Counted from the first letter of the stretch, positions 30,983-41,634 are shown. The stretch is DNA of 59,861 bases from an uncultured Pelagibacteraceae bacterium (GCA_902593445.1 CACJIJ010000003.1:1-59861); one strand, 5' to 3'. Made by a program: numbers and translations. Notes: generated by a model from the letters alone, not told the origin.

Positions 30983-32095
30983 ATGGCATTAAAAAATTTT
31001 GCCTTTAACGTTTTAAAAAATGATAAATTTGCCCGATGTGGTTTAATTGAAACTCATCGTGGAAACATACATACGCCTGCTTTCATGCCTGTAGGGACAC
31101 AAGCTACAGTAAAGGCTTGCACTATAAATGATATAAAAAAAACTGGTTCAGAAATTATACTTTCAAACACATATCATTTAATGATAAGACCTGGTGTGGA
31201 AAGAATTCAATCTGCGGGAGGACTTCATAACTTTATGAATTGTGATCTCCCTATATTGACCGATTCTGGTGGCTTTCAAGTAATGTCTTTATCAAAATTA
31301 AACAGGATTGATCGTGAGAAGGGGGCAATTTTTAATTCTCATGTTGATGGAAAGAAATTTTATTTAAGTCCTGAAGAAAGTATTAGGATACAATTGGGCT
31401 TAAATTCAGACATAGTAATGATAATGGATGAGTGTCCTAAAAAAACAAATGATTATAATGTTATAAAGAAATCAATGGATCTTTCTCTTTATTGGGCTGA
31501 AAGATCTAAAATAGCATTCGGTGATAATCCTCACAAAGCTTTGTTTGGCATTGTTCAAGGAGGTCTTTTTAAAGATTTAAGATTAAAATCTCTTCAAGAA
31601 CTAATTAAAATTGGTTTTGATGGTTATGCGGTAGGAGGATTGGCTGTAGGAGAGTCGCAAAATGAAATGTTTAATGTTTTAGATGATATTAAGAAATATT
31701 TACCTATTGAAAAGCCGCACTATTTAATGGGTGTTGGAACACCATCTGACATTTTAGGTGCTGTCAAAAGAGGTATAGATATGTTTGATTGTGTTTTGCC
31801 AACCAGATCAGGACGAACAGGTTTAGCGTTTACTTGGAATGGTCGAATAAATATTAAAAATAATAAATATCAAAATGACAACACTCCTTTAGATCCAGAT
31901 TGTGAAAATCTTAATTTAAATAAATATTCAAAAAACTATTTGAATCATTTATTTAATACTAACGAAATTCTTGCTTCAATGTTGCTCACTCTACATAATA
32001 TTAATTTTTATCAGGAATTAATGGCTTTGATCAGAAAAAATATTAATGAAGGTACTTTTGATCAATTTCATGATAAATACATTGATAAGTTGTAG
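30983..32095 (+). CDS. tgt: Queuine tRNA-ribosyltransferase
   Basis: TPAFMPVGTQATVKA, LTDSGGFQVMSL, GIVQGGLF, DCVLPTRSGR; C-terminal Zn motif is less standard. Confidence 0.94.
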   Translation: MALKNFAFNVLKNDKFARCGLIETHRGNIHTPAFMPVGTQATVKACTINDIKKTGSEIILSNTYHLMIRPGVERIQSAGGLHNFMNCDLPILTDSGGFQVMSLSKLNRIDREKGAIFNSHVDGKKFYLSPEESIRIQLGLNSDIVMIMDECPKKTNDYNVIKKSMDLSLYWAERSKIAFGDNPHKALFGIVQGGLFKDLRLKSLQELIKIGFDGYAVGGLAVGESQNEMFNVLDDIKKYLPIEKPHYLMGVGTPSDILGAVKRGIDMFDCVLPTRSGRTGLAFTWNGRINIKNNKYQNDNTPLDPDCENLNLNKYSKNYLNHLFNTNEILASMLLTLHNINFYQELMALIRKNINEGTFDQFHDKYIDKL

Positions 32096-32179
32096 AACTG
32101 GTAGAGATTTAGTTAAAATTGACATTTGAAAAAAAATAATAATTCTGTATATAACAATTATTCAATTTGAATATTTTGG

Positions 32180-32255
<76 letters not shown>

Positions 32256-32264
32256 CTTATTCAA

Positions 32265-33092
32265 TTAGCTTAGCTCAATTGGTGGATAATCCATAATTAC
32301 CTCGTTCATCCATTCATTCAACTGTTTAATCCGTGTATCAGAAGATGGATGAGTGCTCATAAATTGTGGTGGTTCTTTTCCTTTATTAAATTCTTTCATT
32401 CTTTCCCAAATTTTTACTGTTTCTCTAATATCATAGCCAGAAAGTGATGAAAAAATCATACCAAGATAGTCAGCTTCACTTTCTTGTTTTCTATTAAAAG
32501 GATTCATAATCCCTAATTGCGCAAGTAAACCAACCGTATCCATTCCTGTTGTCCTGTTAATGTCTGAAAGTATTCCACCGCTAGCGATATCTATAATTCT
32601 TGCTCCAGTATTTAACAAAACACCTCTACTAGCTCTTTCGACTGAATGTTTAGCAACAGCATGAGCAACTTCATGACCCATCACAGCAGCTAAACCATTT
32701 TTATTTTTAGTTACATCTAATATACCAGTATATACTGCAATTTTTCCTCCAGGCATACACCAGGCATTTCTTACTTTTTTGTTATCAATTAAAATATATT
32801 CCCAATCAAAATTTATTGTTGGGTCATTTAAATTGGTTCTATAAAAATATTCGCTGATCGAATCTTCCATTCTTTTTCCAATTTCTTTTATTTCTCCTAA
32901 TGTTTTAGTATCATCGCTCATTTTCTCTTTTTCTTTTATTTTTTCATAAATTTGAGCAGCTTGAGCATTTAACTTAGCTTCAGGAATAATTTTCAATTGT
33001 TTTCGATCGGTTATAGGAGCGGTAGAACAAGAGTGCAAAAGAAGACTTCCACAACCGCATCCCACATATGTCAAAAATTTTCTTCTATCCAT
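32265..33092 (-). CDS. M48 family metalloprotease, predicted lipoprotein/exported
   Basis: HEVAHAVAKH zinc motif; RRKFL...SCS N-terminus. Confidence 0.88.
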   Translation of the reverse strand: MDRRKFLTYVGCGCGSLLLHSCSTAPITDRKQLKIIPEAKLNAQAAQIYEKIKEKEKMSDDTKTLGEIKEIGKRMEDSISEYFYRTNLNDPTINFDWEYILIDNKKVRNAWCMPGGKIAVYTGILDVTKNKNGLAAVMGHEVAHAVAKHSVERASRGVLLNTGARIIDIASGGILSDINRTTGMDTVGLLAQLGIMNPFNRKQESEADYLGMIFSSLSGYDIRETVKIWERMKEFNKGKEPPQFMSTHPSSDTRIKQLNEWMNEVIMDYPPIELS

Positions 33093-33123
33093 AACTACTT
33101 AAAATTGATATTAATATTTTATC

Positions 33124-33201
33124 ATGAATCTTAATAACAAAATTCTAATTGTATTATTTATCATTGCAATTGTTTTTGTTGTATACGCTAGTTATAGTTA
33201 A
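33124..33201 (+). CDS. Candidate 25-aa hydrophobic micro-ORF
   Basis: MNLNNKILIVLFIIAIVFVVYASYS*; one TM-like segment between divergent M48 gene and DUF502. Confidence 0.3.
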   Translation: MNLNNKILIVLFIIAIVFVVYASYS

Positions 33202-33209
33202 TATTAAAT

Positions 33210-33827
33210 ATGGCAAAAAAAGGCTCAAAAAAATCTTTTTCATTAACTTTAAGAAATTATTTTATTGCTGGTGTTGTTGTTTTAATACCAATTGGTTTTA
33301 CTTTGTATTTAACTAAAGTTTTAATAGGCATCTCATCTAATTTAATTCCTAAAAATATTAATCCAAATAGTTATTTGCCATTTAATATTCCTGGAGTTGA
33401 AATTGTTATTTCAATTTTACTAATTACTATTGTTGGTGGACTTTCATTGTCATTTTTTGGAAGAAGAATTCTTAAATTGATAGATGATCTATTCAAAAGA
33501 ATTCCATTTTTAAGAACAGTTTATTCTGCCGTTGTGCAGATGACAGAAACTTTTTCCAAAAAAGATGATGGAAAAAAAAGTGTAGTTTTAATTGAATATC
33601 CAAGAAAAGGAGTTTGGGCTGTTGGTTTTGCTACAAAAGAAAATAAAGGGGAAATGGCTCAAAAAACTGGCAAAAATTTAATTAATGTTTTTGTACCAAC
33701 TACACCAAATCCAACAAGCGGGTTTTTATTAATGTTCCCAATAGAAGACGTTATATATTTAAATATGTCTTTTGAGGAAGCATCTAAATTTATAGTTTCA
33801 GCAGGAACCTCTACCAAAAAAACTTAA
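33210..33827 (+). CDS. DUF502 family membrane protein
   Basis: NYFIAGVVVLIPIGFTLYLT, IPFLRTVYSAVVQMTETF, VFVPTTPNPTSGFLLM. Confidence 0.85.
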   Translation: MAKKGSKKSFSLTLRNYFIAGVVVLIPIGFTLYLTKVLIGISSNLIPKNINPNSYLPFNIPGVEIVISILLITIVGGLSLSFFGRRILKLIDDLFKRIPFLRTVYSAVVQMTETFSKKDDGKKSVVLIEYPRKGVWAVGFATKENKGEMAQKTGKNLINVFVPTTPNPTSGFLLMFPIEDVIYLNMSFEEASKFIVSAGTSTKKT

Positions 33828-35875
33828 GCAATATCATTTATGATATCAGCTCTATCGTATAGTTTTATTAAAGGTTTAAACTTTCTTATATCTTCATTAG
33901 AATTTTCAATTCTTCTGATTTCTTTTTCAGCTAATAAGAAAAGATCGCTATTCTGAATTGGATCTGCTAACTTAAAATTTTTTATACCACTTTGTTTAAA
34001 TCCCAAAATATCCCCAAACCCTCGTAATTTCATATCTTCTTCAGATATTAAAAAACCATCATTAGTGTCTTTTAAAATTTTTATTCTTTTTTTCGCGTTT
34101 TCGCTTAGATTTGATTTAAACATTAATATGCATGTAGAGTCTTTATCTCCACGACCAACTCTACCTCTTAATTGATGAAGTTGAGATAAACCAAATTTGT
34201 TTGCATTTTCAATTATAATCGTATTTGCATTTGGAAAATCAATACCAACTTCAATAATCGTGGTAGAAACCAGTATCTTAAATTTATTATTTAAAAAGTT
34301 ATTTAGTATTTCATTTTTTTCATCCACATCAGTTTTTCCATGAAGTAAACTTACTTGATTTGGAAACTTGCTTTCTAAATATTCATACTTTTTTACAGCT
34401 GATGAATGATCTAATTTTTTAGATTCTTCAATTAATGGACAAACCCAAAAAATTTGATTTCCTAAGTTAATTTCTTTTTTTATAAATTTTAAAACATCGT
34501 CAATTTTAACCTCTAATTTACTATACGTCTTAATTGGTTTTCTATTTTTAGGTTTTTCTCTAATTATTGAAATATCCATATCACCATAAATTGTCATTGT
34601 TAGAGTTCTAGGTATAGGTGTTGCTGTCATTAATAATACGTCACAATTTGGTCCACCTTTGTCTGACAATCTTTTTCTTTGATTCACTCCAAACTTATGT
34701 TGTTCATCTATAATTATTAATCCTAATTTTTTAAAAATTACTTTTTTTTGAAATATTGCATGTGTTCCAAAGATAATATCAATTTTATTATTTTCTAATT
34801 TTTTATGAATTTCTTTTTTTAATTTATATTCAGATTTTCCAGAAATAAGATCTATATTTATATTTTTAGGAAATATTTTTTTTGCAAGATTAAAATGTTG
34901 TCTTGCTAGAATTTCTGTTGGAGCCATAAAGGCAACCTGGAAACCAGAATTTATGCTATTTATTGCTGCTAAAAGAGACACTACTGTTTTTCCACTACCA
35001 ACGTCTCCTTGCAAAAGTCTAAACATTTTATTTGGTGAAATTAAGTCATTGTTTATTTCGTTAAGTGTTTTTTTTTGATCACCCGTAAGTGAAAAATCTA
35101 ATTTATCTATTATAGAATTTTGTTTATTTAAATTAATAACTTTATTTTTTTTTTTAATTTTTCTTATTTTTTTCCTTATTTCAGAATTAACAAGAAATGT
35201 TGAAAATATTTCATCAAAAGCAAGTCTTTGATAGAAATTTGATTTATAATTTCCAATATTTTCAGGTTTGTGCAATTCTTTAATAGAGCTATTCCAACTT
35301 ATATTTTTAAATTTAGATAAAATACTTTTAGAGTGCCATTCGTTAAAAACCGGCAAATTATTGATTATTTGATTTATGATTTTATTATATATTTTTTCAG
35401 AAATACCTTCTGTTAACGAGTATTTATTATGAGTTTGTTTGATTAAAGAAGAATCCTCAGAAACATATTTTGGATTGGTGATTTGATATTTATTTCTAAA
35501 ATAACCTATTTTACCACTAACAGTAATTTCTTTTCCTAAAGGAAGTATTTTTTTAATATAACCTTCGTAACTATTAAAAAAAATACAATCTATTTCACCA
35601 GTTTCATCACTACATATAACTCTATTTGGTAATTTCCTTATTCTTGGAAAGTTATACTTTTGTGGAATTATATTTACTGTTTGTATTTCACCAATTTTTA
35701 AATCTTTTATTTTTGATGATAAGCTTCTATCTGTATAAGATTTTGGAAGTTTACATAGTAAATCAAATAAATTATTAATATTTTTCTTCTTTAATAAATT
35801 TTTTGTTTTAGTTCCCACACCTTTTAAAGAACTTAAATCTGACAATAAATATTCATAATTTGTTTTATTATTCAT
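33824..35875 (-). CDS. recG: ATP-dependent DNA helicase RecG
   Basis: LLQGDVGSGKTVVSL, IIDEQHKFGVNQR, LMTATPIPRTL, QLRGRVGRG; start 35881 or 35875. Confidence 0.95.
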   Translation of the reverse strand: MNNKTNYEYLLSDLSSLKGVGTKTKNLLKKKNINNLFDLLCKLPKSYTDRSLSSKIKDLKIGEIQTVNIIPQKYNFPRIRKLPNRVICSDETGEIDCIFFNSYEGYIKKILPLGKEITVSGKIGYFRNKYQITNPKYVSEDSSLIKQTHNKYSLTEGISEKIYNKIINQIINNLPVFNEWHSKSILSKFKNISWNSSIKELHKPENIGNYKSNFYQRLAFDEIFSTFLVNSEIRKKIRKIKKKNKVINLNKQNSIIDKLDFSLTGDQKKTLNEINNDLISPNKMFRLLQGDVGSGKTVVSLLAAINSINSGFQVAFMAPTEILARQHFNLAKKIFPKNINIDLISGKSEYKLKKEIHKKLENNKIDIIFGTHAIFQKKVIFKKLGLIIIDEQHKFGVNQRKRLSDKGGPNCDVLLMTATPIPRTLTMTIYGDMDISIIREKPKNRKPIKTYSKLEVKIDDVLKFIKKEINLGNQIFWVCPLIEESKKLDHSSAVKKYEYLESKFPNQVSLLHGKTDVDEKNEILNNFLNNKFKILVSTTIIEVGIDFPNANTIIIENANKFGLSQLHQLRGRVGRGDKDSTCILMFKSNLSENAKKRIKILKDTNDGFLISEEDMKLRGFGDILGFKQSGIKNFKLADPIQNSDLFLLAEKEIRRIENSNEDIRKFKPLIKLYDRADIINDIA

Positions 35876-35900
35876 TAACAACTAATATATTCTAATTATT

Positions 35901-36164
35901 ATGATCAACATAGATGAATTAAAAAAAAAAATTATTTACCGATCTAATTATAGAGGTACAAAAGAAATGGATAATCTTTTGGGTGCATTTACAAAAAAAT
36001 ATATAAATAATTTAAATGAGAACGATCTAATTGATTTAGAAAAATTACTTAATATTGATGACACTAATTTGTATAAATTTTACAATGGTTTTAAAACCGA
36101 TTTTGAATTTGAAAATAACAATATCAATTTCTTATATAAAAATTTTGACTATACACAAAAATGA
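35901..36164 (+). CDS. sdhE: FAD assembly factor SdhE-like
   Basis: KKKIIYRSNYRGTKEMDNLLGAFTKKYI (RG-T-KEMD motif). Confidence 0.85.
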   Translation: MINIDELKKKIIYRSNYRGTKEMDNLLGAFTKKYINNLNENDLIDLEKLLNIDDTNLYKFYNGFKTDFEFENNNINFLYKNFDYTQK

Positions 36165-36254
36165 TGGCGGAGAGACTGGGATTCGAACCCAGGAAAGAGT
36201 TGCCCCTTTGCCGGTTTTCAAGACCGGTGCTTTCAACCGCTCAGCCATCTCTCC
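36165..36254 (-). tRNA. tRNA-Ser (anticodon TGA), CCA encoded
   Basis: Reverse complement GGAGAGATGGCTGAGCGG...CTTGAAA...TTCGAATCC...TCTCTCCGCCA with long variable arm. Confidence 0.95.
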
Positions 36255-36339
36255 GTGAGCAAGGTTTTATAATTATAATTATTTAATTCAACTATAAAAT
36301 AGTCTAATAATTTATTAATTACTTGTAATAAGAAATCCA

Positions 36340-37218
36340 ATGAATAAAGAATTTAATAAAGGCCTATTACTTGCAGGATTTGGATCTTTTTGGTGGGGTT
36401 TTTTTGGTGTTATTTATTTTAAATACATTGCTTATATTGGATACATTGAATTGGTAGTTCATAGATGTCTTTGGACGGCTTTTATATTAATATTTACAAC
36501 TTTTTTTTTTTCTAAATGGAGAATTTTTTTTAAAATTATAAAAAGTAAATCAAATTTATTTTATTTATTTATTTCAGGTTTTTTAATTTTTATTAACTGG
36601 GGTGTTTGGATATATGCTATTGCTACTAATAGAATTATTGATGCAAGCTTTGGATATTTTATAATGCCTATTTTAAGTGTAATGTTGGGTTATTTTTTTT
36701 TTAATGAAAAACTTAACAGAAAAAGAATTTTTTCAATTCTATTAGTGATTTTATCAATTCTTTTTTTAATAATAGTAAGTATTAAATCATTACCATGGGT
36801 TGGTTTAATTGTAGCTTTCAGTTGGGGGTTTTACAATCTAGTAAGAAAAAAAATTAATGTAGATACTGATGTTGGTCTTCTTATAGAGAGTTTATTTATA
36901 CTTCCATTTGCATTGATTATTTTTTATTTAATAACAAATAAAGGATACAACGATTTTAGACTCTCAGATCCTTCTATGATGCTATTTATTTTCCTAGCTG
37001 GACCAATGACGGTTATTCCTTTGTTTTTATATGTGAGAGGGGTTGAGCTATGCGGTTTAGGACCAGCTGGAATGATTTTTTATATTACACCTACTTTTCA
37101 ATTTCTATTAGGATATTTTTATTACAACGAGCCTTTTTCAATAACAAAATTAGTTAGTTTTATTTTTATATGGATTGCTGTAATTATATATTTAAAGGAT
37201 TTAGATGAAACAAATTAA
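36340..37218 (+). CDS. rarD: EamA/RarD-type transporter
   Basis: Ten-TM profile; WWGFFGVIYFKYI, NWGVWIYAIATNRIIDASFGYFIMPILSVMLGYFFFNEKL. Confidence 0.85.
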   Translation: MNKEFNKGLLLAGFGSFWWGFFGVIYFKYIAYIGYIELVVHRCLWTAFILIFTTFFFSKWRIFFKIIKSKSNLFYLFISGFLIFINWGVWIYAIATNRIIDASFGYFIMPILSVMLGYFFFNEKLNRKRIFSILLVILSILFLIIVSIKSLPWVGLIVAFSWGFYNLVRKKINVDTDVGLLIESLFILPFALIIFYLITNKGYNDFRLSDPSMMLFIFLAGPMTVIPLFLYVRGVELCGLGPAGMIFYITPTFQFLLGYFYYNEPFSITKLVSFIFIWIAVIIYLKDLDETN

Positions 37219-38206
37219 GATTTCTCTGCTATTTATTTTAATTTTAATCAATTGTTCATTTGCAGATATCAATAAAGACTTTGAAAACTGGAAAATGGAT
37301 TTTAAAAAGTTAGCTTTAAAAAATAATATTTCAGAAAAAACTTTTGATTTAGTCATGTCTAATACTAAATTTTTATCAGATGTAATTAAATATGACAGGT
37401 ATCAACCCGAGTTTTATGAAGATACCAAAACTTATATTTCAAAAAGAACATCATTAAAAAAAGTGTCTTTTGGCAAAAAATTTTATGAAAAAAATTCAAA
37501 ACTAATTAATGCTGTAGAAAATAAATTTAATATTGAAAGAGAATTGTTACTAGCATTAATGGGGATAGAGACAAATTTTGGGACATATGTTGGAAAAATG
37601 GATATCTTATCTTCTTTGGCAACTTTAAGCTTTGATAAAAGAAGATCAGAGTTTTTTACAAATGAATTATTAACACTCTTAAGATTAATAGAAAATAGTC
37701 AAATTGATTATAAAAAATTATACGGATCTTGGGCCGGCGCATTTGGATTTTTTCAATTTATGCCATCTACAATGAAAAATTATGCCATTGATTATGATGG
37801 AAATGGATATATCGATTTAAAAAATAATAATGATGCTTACGCTTCAGCATCAAATTACTTAAATCAAATAGGCTGGAAAAGTAATAATCCTTGTTTCTAT
37901 AGAATTGAATTATCTAAAGATATACCAAGTAAATATTTAAATATTTCTGCAAAAAAACTTCATGATAAAAAAAAATTAAAATATTTTAGAAAATATATTA
38001 AAAATAATGACGAAATTGATATTAAGTATAATAAATTCAATGTGGCTATTATTACTCCAGATAAAGATATCATACCTGACGCAGAAACTTTGAATCCGGC
38101 TTATATCGTATTTGATAACTATGAAATAATTTTAAAATGGAATAGATCATTGAGATTTGCTTTGGCTGTATGTACATTGAAAAATAAATTTGAAAATGAA
38201 CTTTAA
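37205..38206 (+). CDS. Lytic murein transglycosylase (MltB-like)
   Basis: GIETNFGTYVGKMDILSSLATLSFDKRRSEFF, SWAGAFGFFQFMPSTM. Confidence 0.9.
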   Translation: MKQIKISLLFILILINCSFADINKDFENWKMDFKKLALKNNISEKTFDLVMSNTKFLSDVIKYDRYQPEFYEDTKTYISKRTSLKKVSFGKKFYEKNSKLINAVENKFNIERELLLALMGIETNFGTYVGKMDILSSLATLSFDKRRSEFFTNELLTLLRLIENSQIDYKKLYGSWAGAFGFFQFMPSTMKNYAIDYDGNGYIDLKNNNDAYASASNYLNQIGWKSNNPCFYRIELSKDIPSKYLNISAKKLHDKKKLKYFRKYIKNNDEIDIKYNKFNVAIITPDKDIIPDAETLNPAYIVFDNYEIILKWNRSLRFALAVCTLKNKFENEL

Positions 38207-38957
38207 AAAACTTATTTTACTTTTTTTAATATTTTTTACATCTGCTTGTAATCAATTTGATAAGAATAATAAATCTTTAGTTTATATTAGTGATCAAAAA
38301 TATAGTAATACTGGTTTTACTTTAATTTATAAAGATAAGTTAAAAAAAGAAAAAAAAATATCTAAGAAAATTGATAATAGATCTCTTTTAATTTTTCATA
38401 ACAAAATTAAAAAAAATTCATTTGTTAAAATTACAAATCCTGTTAACAATAAAACAGTCATAGCAAAGGTAATCTCTAATAATGTTAAATTTTCTGATTT
38501 TTATAATTCAGTAATTTCTCAACGGATTGCTGAGGAATTATTTCTTGATCCCATGGAACCTTATATAGACCTTGTTTTAATTTCAAATAACTCAACATTT
38601 ATAGCAAAAAAAGCAAAAACTTTTGATGAAGAAAAACAAGTTGCAGAAAAAGCCCCTGTTGATGGCATAACTATAGACAATTTAGGTTTAGAGAAACAAA
38701 AAGAAACAAAAATTAAAAAACAAAAATTTTTATACTCAATTAAAATTGCAGATTTTTATTACAGAGACTCAGCAGAAAATATGATTATTAGAATAAAAGA
38801 TGAAACAAATATTAAAAATTCTTTAATAAAGAAACTGTCAAAAACTAAATATAGGGTATTATTAGGTCCATTTAATGATATAAAAAAACTAGAAAAATCA
38901 TTTAATGAAATAAAAGTATTAAATTTTGAAAACATTGAAATACTAAAAGATGCATAA
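38190..38957 (+). CDS. Divergent RlpA-like lipoprotein with C-terminal SPOR-like domain
   Basis: Lipobox-like SAC; partial RlpA-like beta-barrel; C-terminal YRVLLGPFNDIKKLEKSFNEIK. Confidence 0.65.
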   Translation: MKMNFKKLILLFLIFFTSACNQFDKNNKSLVYISDQKYSNTGFTLIYKDKLKKEKKISKKIDNRSLLIFHNKIKKNSFVKITNPVNNKTVIAKVISNNVKFSDFYNSVISQRIAEELFLDPMEPYIDLVLISNNSTFIAKKAKTFDEEKQVAEKAPVDGITIDNLGLEKQKETKIKKQKFLYSIKIADFYYRDSAENMIIRIKDETNIKNSLIKKLSKTKYRVLLGPFNDIKKLEKSFNEIKVLNFENIEILKDA

Positions 38958-40101
38958 AACAATATTAACAATAATTTTTTTTACTCTATCATTTATAAAT
39001 TTCTCAAAAGCAAATTTTGATGTAAAAGCGAGAACTGCAATACTGCAGGATTACCATTCAGGTGAAATACTTTTTGAAAAAGATGCAGACAGAAAAATTT
39101 TTCCAGCATCAATGACTAAAATAATGACTTCTATAATTGCATTTGACTTAATTAAAAGTGGAGAACTTAGTCTAAATGATAAATTTATAGTCTCAGAAAA
39201 TGCATGGAGATTATCACAATCAGGATATTCATCTATGTTTATAATGGTTGGAGATGAAATTTCTGTAGAAAATTTATTAAAGGGCATAATCATTTCATCT
39301 GGTAATGATGCATGTATTGCTTTAGCAGAAGGTATAGCTGGTACAGAAGAAGAATTTGCTTTTTTAATGACTGAGAAAGCAAAAGAAATTGGTATGGAAA
39401 ATACAAATTTTTCGAATTCTTCAGGTATAAACGCACCCGATAACCTTTCTACAGTTAGAGACATTATGATTATGTCTAGATATTTAATTAAAAATTATCC
39501 AAAATTTTATGAATATTTCAAAGAAACTGAATTTACCTGGGAAAGAACTGGCGGTGACCCAATAACACAAGGTAATAGAAATCCTTTACTTTACAAAAAT
39601 TTAAATGCAGATGGAATTAAGACAGGTTATTTGTCATATGAAAAATACTCTTTAGCTTCGTCGATTAATAGAAATGGTAGAAGGCTTATTGCTGTTGGAA
39701 GTGGATTTACCTCAAAAAATTCAAGGTCGAAAGAAAGTACAAAACTTTTAACTTACGGATTAACCAATTTTGATCTTGTTAATATTGCTAAAGCAAATGA
39801 GCCTTTTCATAAAGTTGATGTCTGGCTTGGTAAAGAAAACACTGTTAATACATATTTAAAAGAGGATTTATACAAAACAATAAAAAAAGCAAAAAAGAAG
39901 CTTTTAAAAGTTTCAGTAATATATGATGGCCCAGTAGAAGCACCAATTAAAAAAGATCAAAAAATAGCAACTTTAAAAGTTGTATATGATCAAGAATTAG
40001 TTGGTGAGTATGATTTATTATCATTTAAAGAAATAAAAAAAGTTAATTTTTTTACTAGACTTATCAGATCAATAAATTATTTAATTTGGGGCGATGTATA
40101 G
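38950..40101 (+). CDS. D-alanyl-D-alanine carboxypeptidase
   Basis: PASMTKIMT (SxxK), SGNDACI (SxN), DGIKTGYL (KTG). Confidence 0.93.
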   Translation: MHKTILTIIFFTLSFINFSKANFDVKARTAILQDYHSGEILFEKDADRKIFPASMTKIMTSIIAFDLIKSGELSLNDKFIVSENAWRLSQSGYSSMFIMVGDEISVENLLKGIIISSGNDACIALAEGIAGTEEEFAFLMTEKAKEIGMENTNFSNSSGINAPDNLSTVRDIMIMSRYLIKNYPKFYEYFKETEFTWERTGGDPITQGNRNPLLYKNLNADGIKTGYLSYEKYSLASSINRNGRRLIAVGSGFTSKNSRSKESTKLLTYGLTNFDLVNIAKANEPFHKVDVWLGKENTVNTYLKEDLYKTIKKAKKKLLKVSVIYDGPVEAPIKKDQKIATLKVVYDQELVGEYDLLSFKEIKKVNFFTRLIRSINYLIWGDV

Positions 40102-40708
40102 AAACCCAATCATCGTCTTTGAAGGCATCGAGGGCAGTGGTAAAAGTCATCATATAAAAAAAGTATCAAAATATTTAGAAAAAAAAAAAATTAGCCATAT
40201 TAAAATTAGAGAACCTGGTGGAAGTTTAAACTCTGAAAAAATAAGAAAATTAATTTTAAATAAAAAATCTGATTTTAATATCAAAACTGATTTACTTTTA
40301 TATTTAGCTGCCAGAAGTGAAAATATTAACCTAATAAAGAAATACTATAAGAAAAAAATTATTTTGATAGATAGATTTACCGACTCCACCATTGCATACC
40401 AGCATTTTGGAATGGGTGTTAATTTAAAAATTATAAATATAATAAATAAATTTTTATTAAAGGATATCAAAATTAATTTTACCTTTCTTAATGTTGTTGA
40501 CAAAAAAAATCTTTTTCTAAGATTAAAAAAAAGAAAATCTTTAAATAGATACGACAAATTTGATATGAAATTTTATAATAAAGTACAAAAAGGTTTTTTA
40601 AAGTTAGCTAAAAGAGATAAAAAATCTTATAAAATAATTGATTCAAATTTGGAAATAAAACACAACGAGAATTTAATTATAAAAGAACTAAATAAATTAA
40701 TTAAATGA
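40094..40708 (+). CDS. tmk: Thymidylate kinase
   Basis: VFEGIEGSGKSHHI, REPGGS, DRFTDSTIAYQ. Confidence 0.93.
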   Translation: MYRNPIIVFEGIEGSGKSHHIKKVSKYLEKKKISHIKIREPGGSLNSEKIRKLILNKKSDFNIKTDLLLYLAARSENINLIKKYYKKKIILIDRFTDSTIAYQHFGMGVNLKIINIINKFLLKDIKINFTFLNVVDKKNLFLRLKKRKSLNRYDKFDMKFYNKVQKGFLKLAKRDKKSYKIIDSNLEIKHNENLIIKELNKLIK

Positions 40709-41634
40709 ATTTAAATTCTTCAACACAAACAAATTTGTTTGGGCACGAAAAAATTTTTAATGATTTATCTTTATTATATAAAAAAGAAAAATTACCTAAT
40801 AAAATTCTTTTATCTGGCGATAAAGGTATAGGTAAATCAACATTAGCCTATCATTTAATCAATTCTATATTATCAGAAAATGAAGAATATCCTTATAATT
40901 TTAAAAATAATATTATTAATTCTGAAAACAAGTCTTACAAATTAATACAAAATAGATCTAATCCAAATTTTAATCTCGTTAATGTTATAGAAGACAAAAA
41001 AAATATTGATATCGATCAAATAAGAGAATTGATAATCCACTTAAACAAATCTTCATTTAATAAAAAACAAAGATTTGTTTTAATCGACAATATTGAACTA
41101 TTGAATATTAATTCTATTAATGCTTTATTAAAAATTTTAGAGGAACCTAATAAAAATATAAATTTTATTTTAATTAATAATAATAAAAGAATACTTTCTA
41201 CACTTAAATCAAGATGTTTGAATTTTAAACTTAATTTAACAAAAAATCAGTCTATAAAAATTGTTAATCAAATACTCAATGATGATATTAATAACATTGT
41301 TAACAATGAATTATTTGATAATTATGTAACGCCAGGTAAATTACTTAAATTAATAAAGTTATCTGAAGAATATAATTTAGATCTTTTAAATTTTGATTTA
41401 AAAATGACTCTTAAATCTATTATTAGAGAAAAAATTTATAAAAAAGATAAATCAATAATTGCGATAATTTATTCTTTTATTGAACTTTACTTTAGAAATA
41501 ATATATCTATAAAAAATATTAATTTAATTAAATCATATCATTATTTTTTAAAAAAAATTAACAATACAAAAATTTATAATTTAGATGAAGAAACATTGTT
41601 TATTGAGTTTGAAGATAAAGTATTAAATGGATAA
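40705..41634 (+). CDS. holB: DNA polymerase III subunit delta'
   Basis: LLSGDKGIGKSTLAYHL, INALLKILEEPNKNINFILI; tmk-holB-metG-tatD order. Confidence 0.88.
   Translation: MNLNSSTQTNLFGHEKIFNDLSLLYKKEKLPNKILLSGDKGIGKSTLAYHLINSILSENEEYPYNFKNNIINSENKSYKLIQNRSNPNFNLVNVIEDKKNIDIDQIRELIIHLNKSSFNKKQRFVLIDNIELLNINSINALLKILEEPNKNINFILINNNKRILSTLKSRCLNFKLNLTKNQSIKIVNQILNDDINNIVNNELFDNYVTPGKLLKLIKLSEEYNLDLLNFDLKMTLKSIIREKIYKKDKSIIAIIYSFIELYFRNNISIKNINLIKSYHYFLKKINNTKIYNLDEETLFIEFEDKVLNG

Noticed and set aside
36055-36258. Plus-strand ORF ending GGETGIRTQERVAPLPVFKTGAFNRSAISP
   Set aside because: Its C-terminal half is the antisense translation of tRNA-Ser, and it overlaps sdhE out of frame
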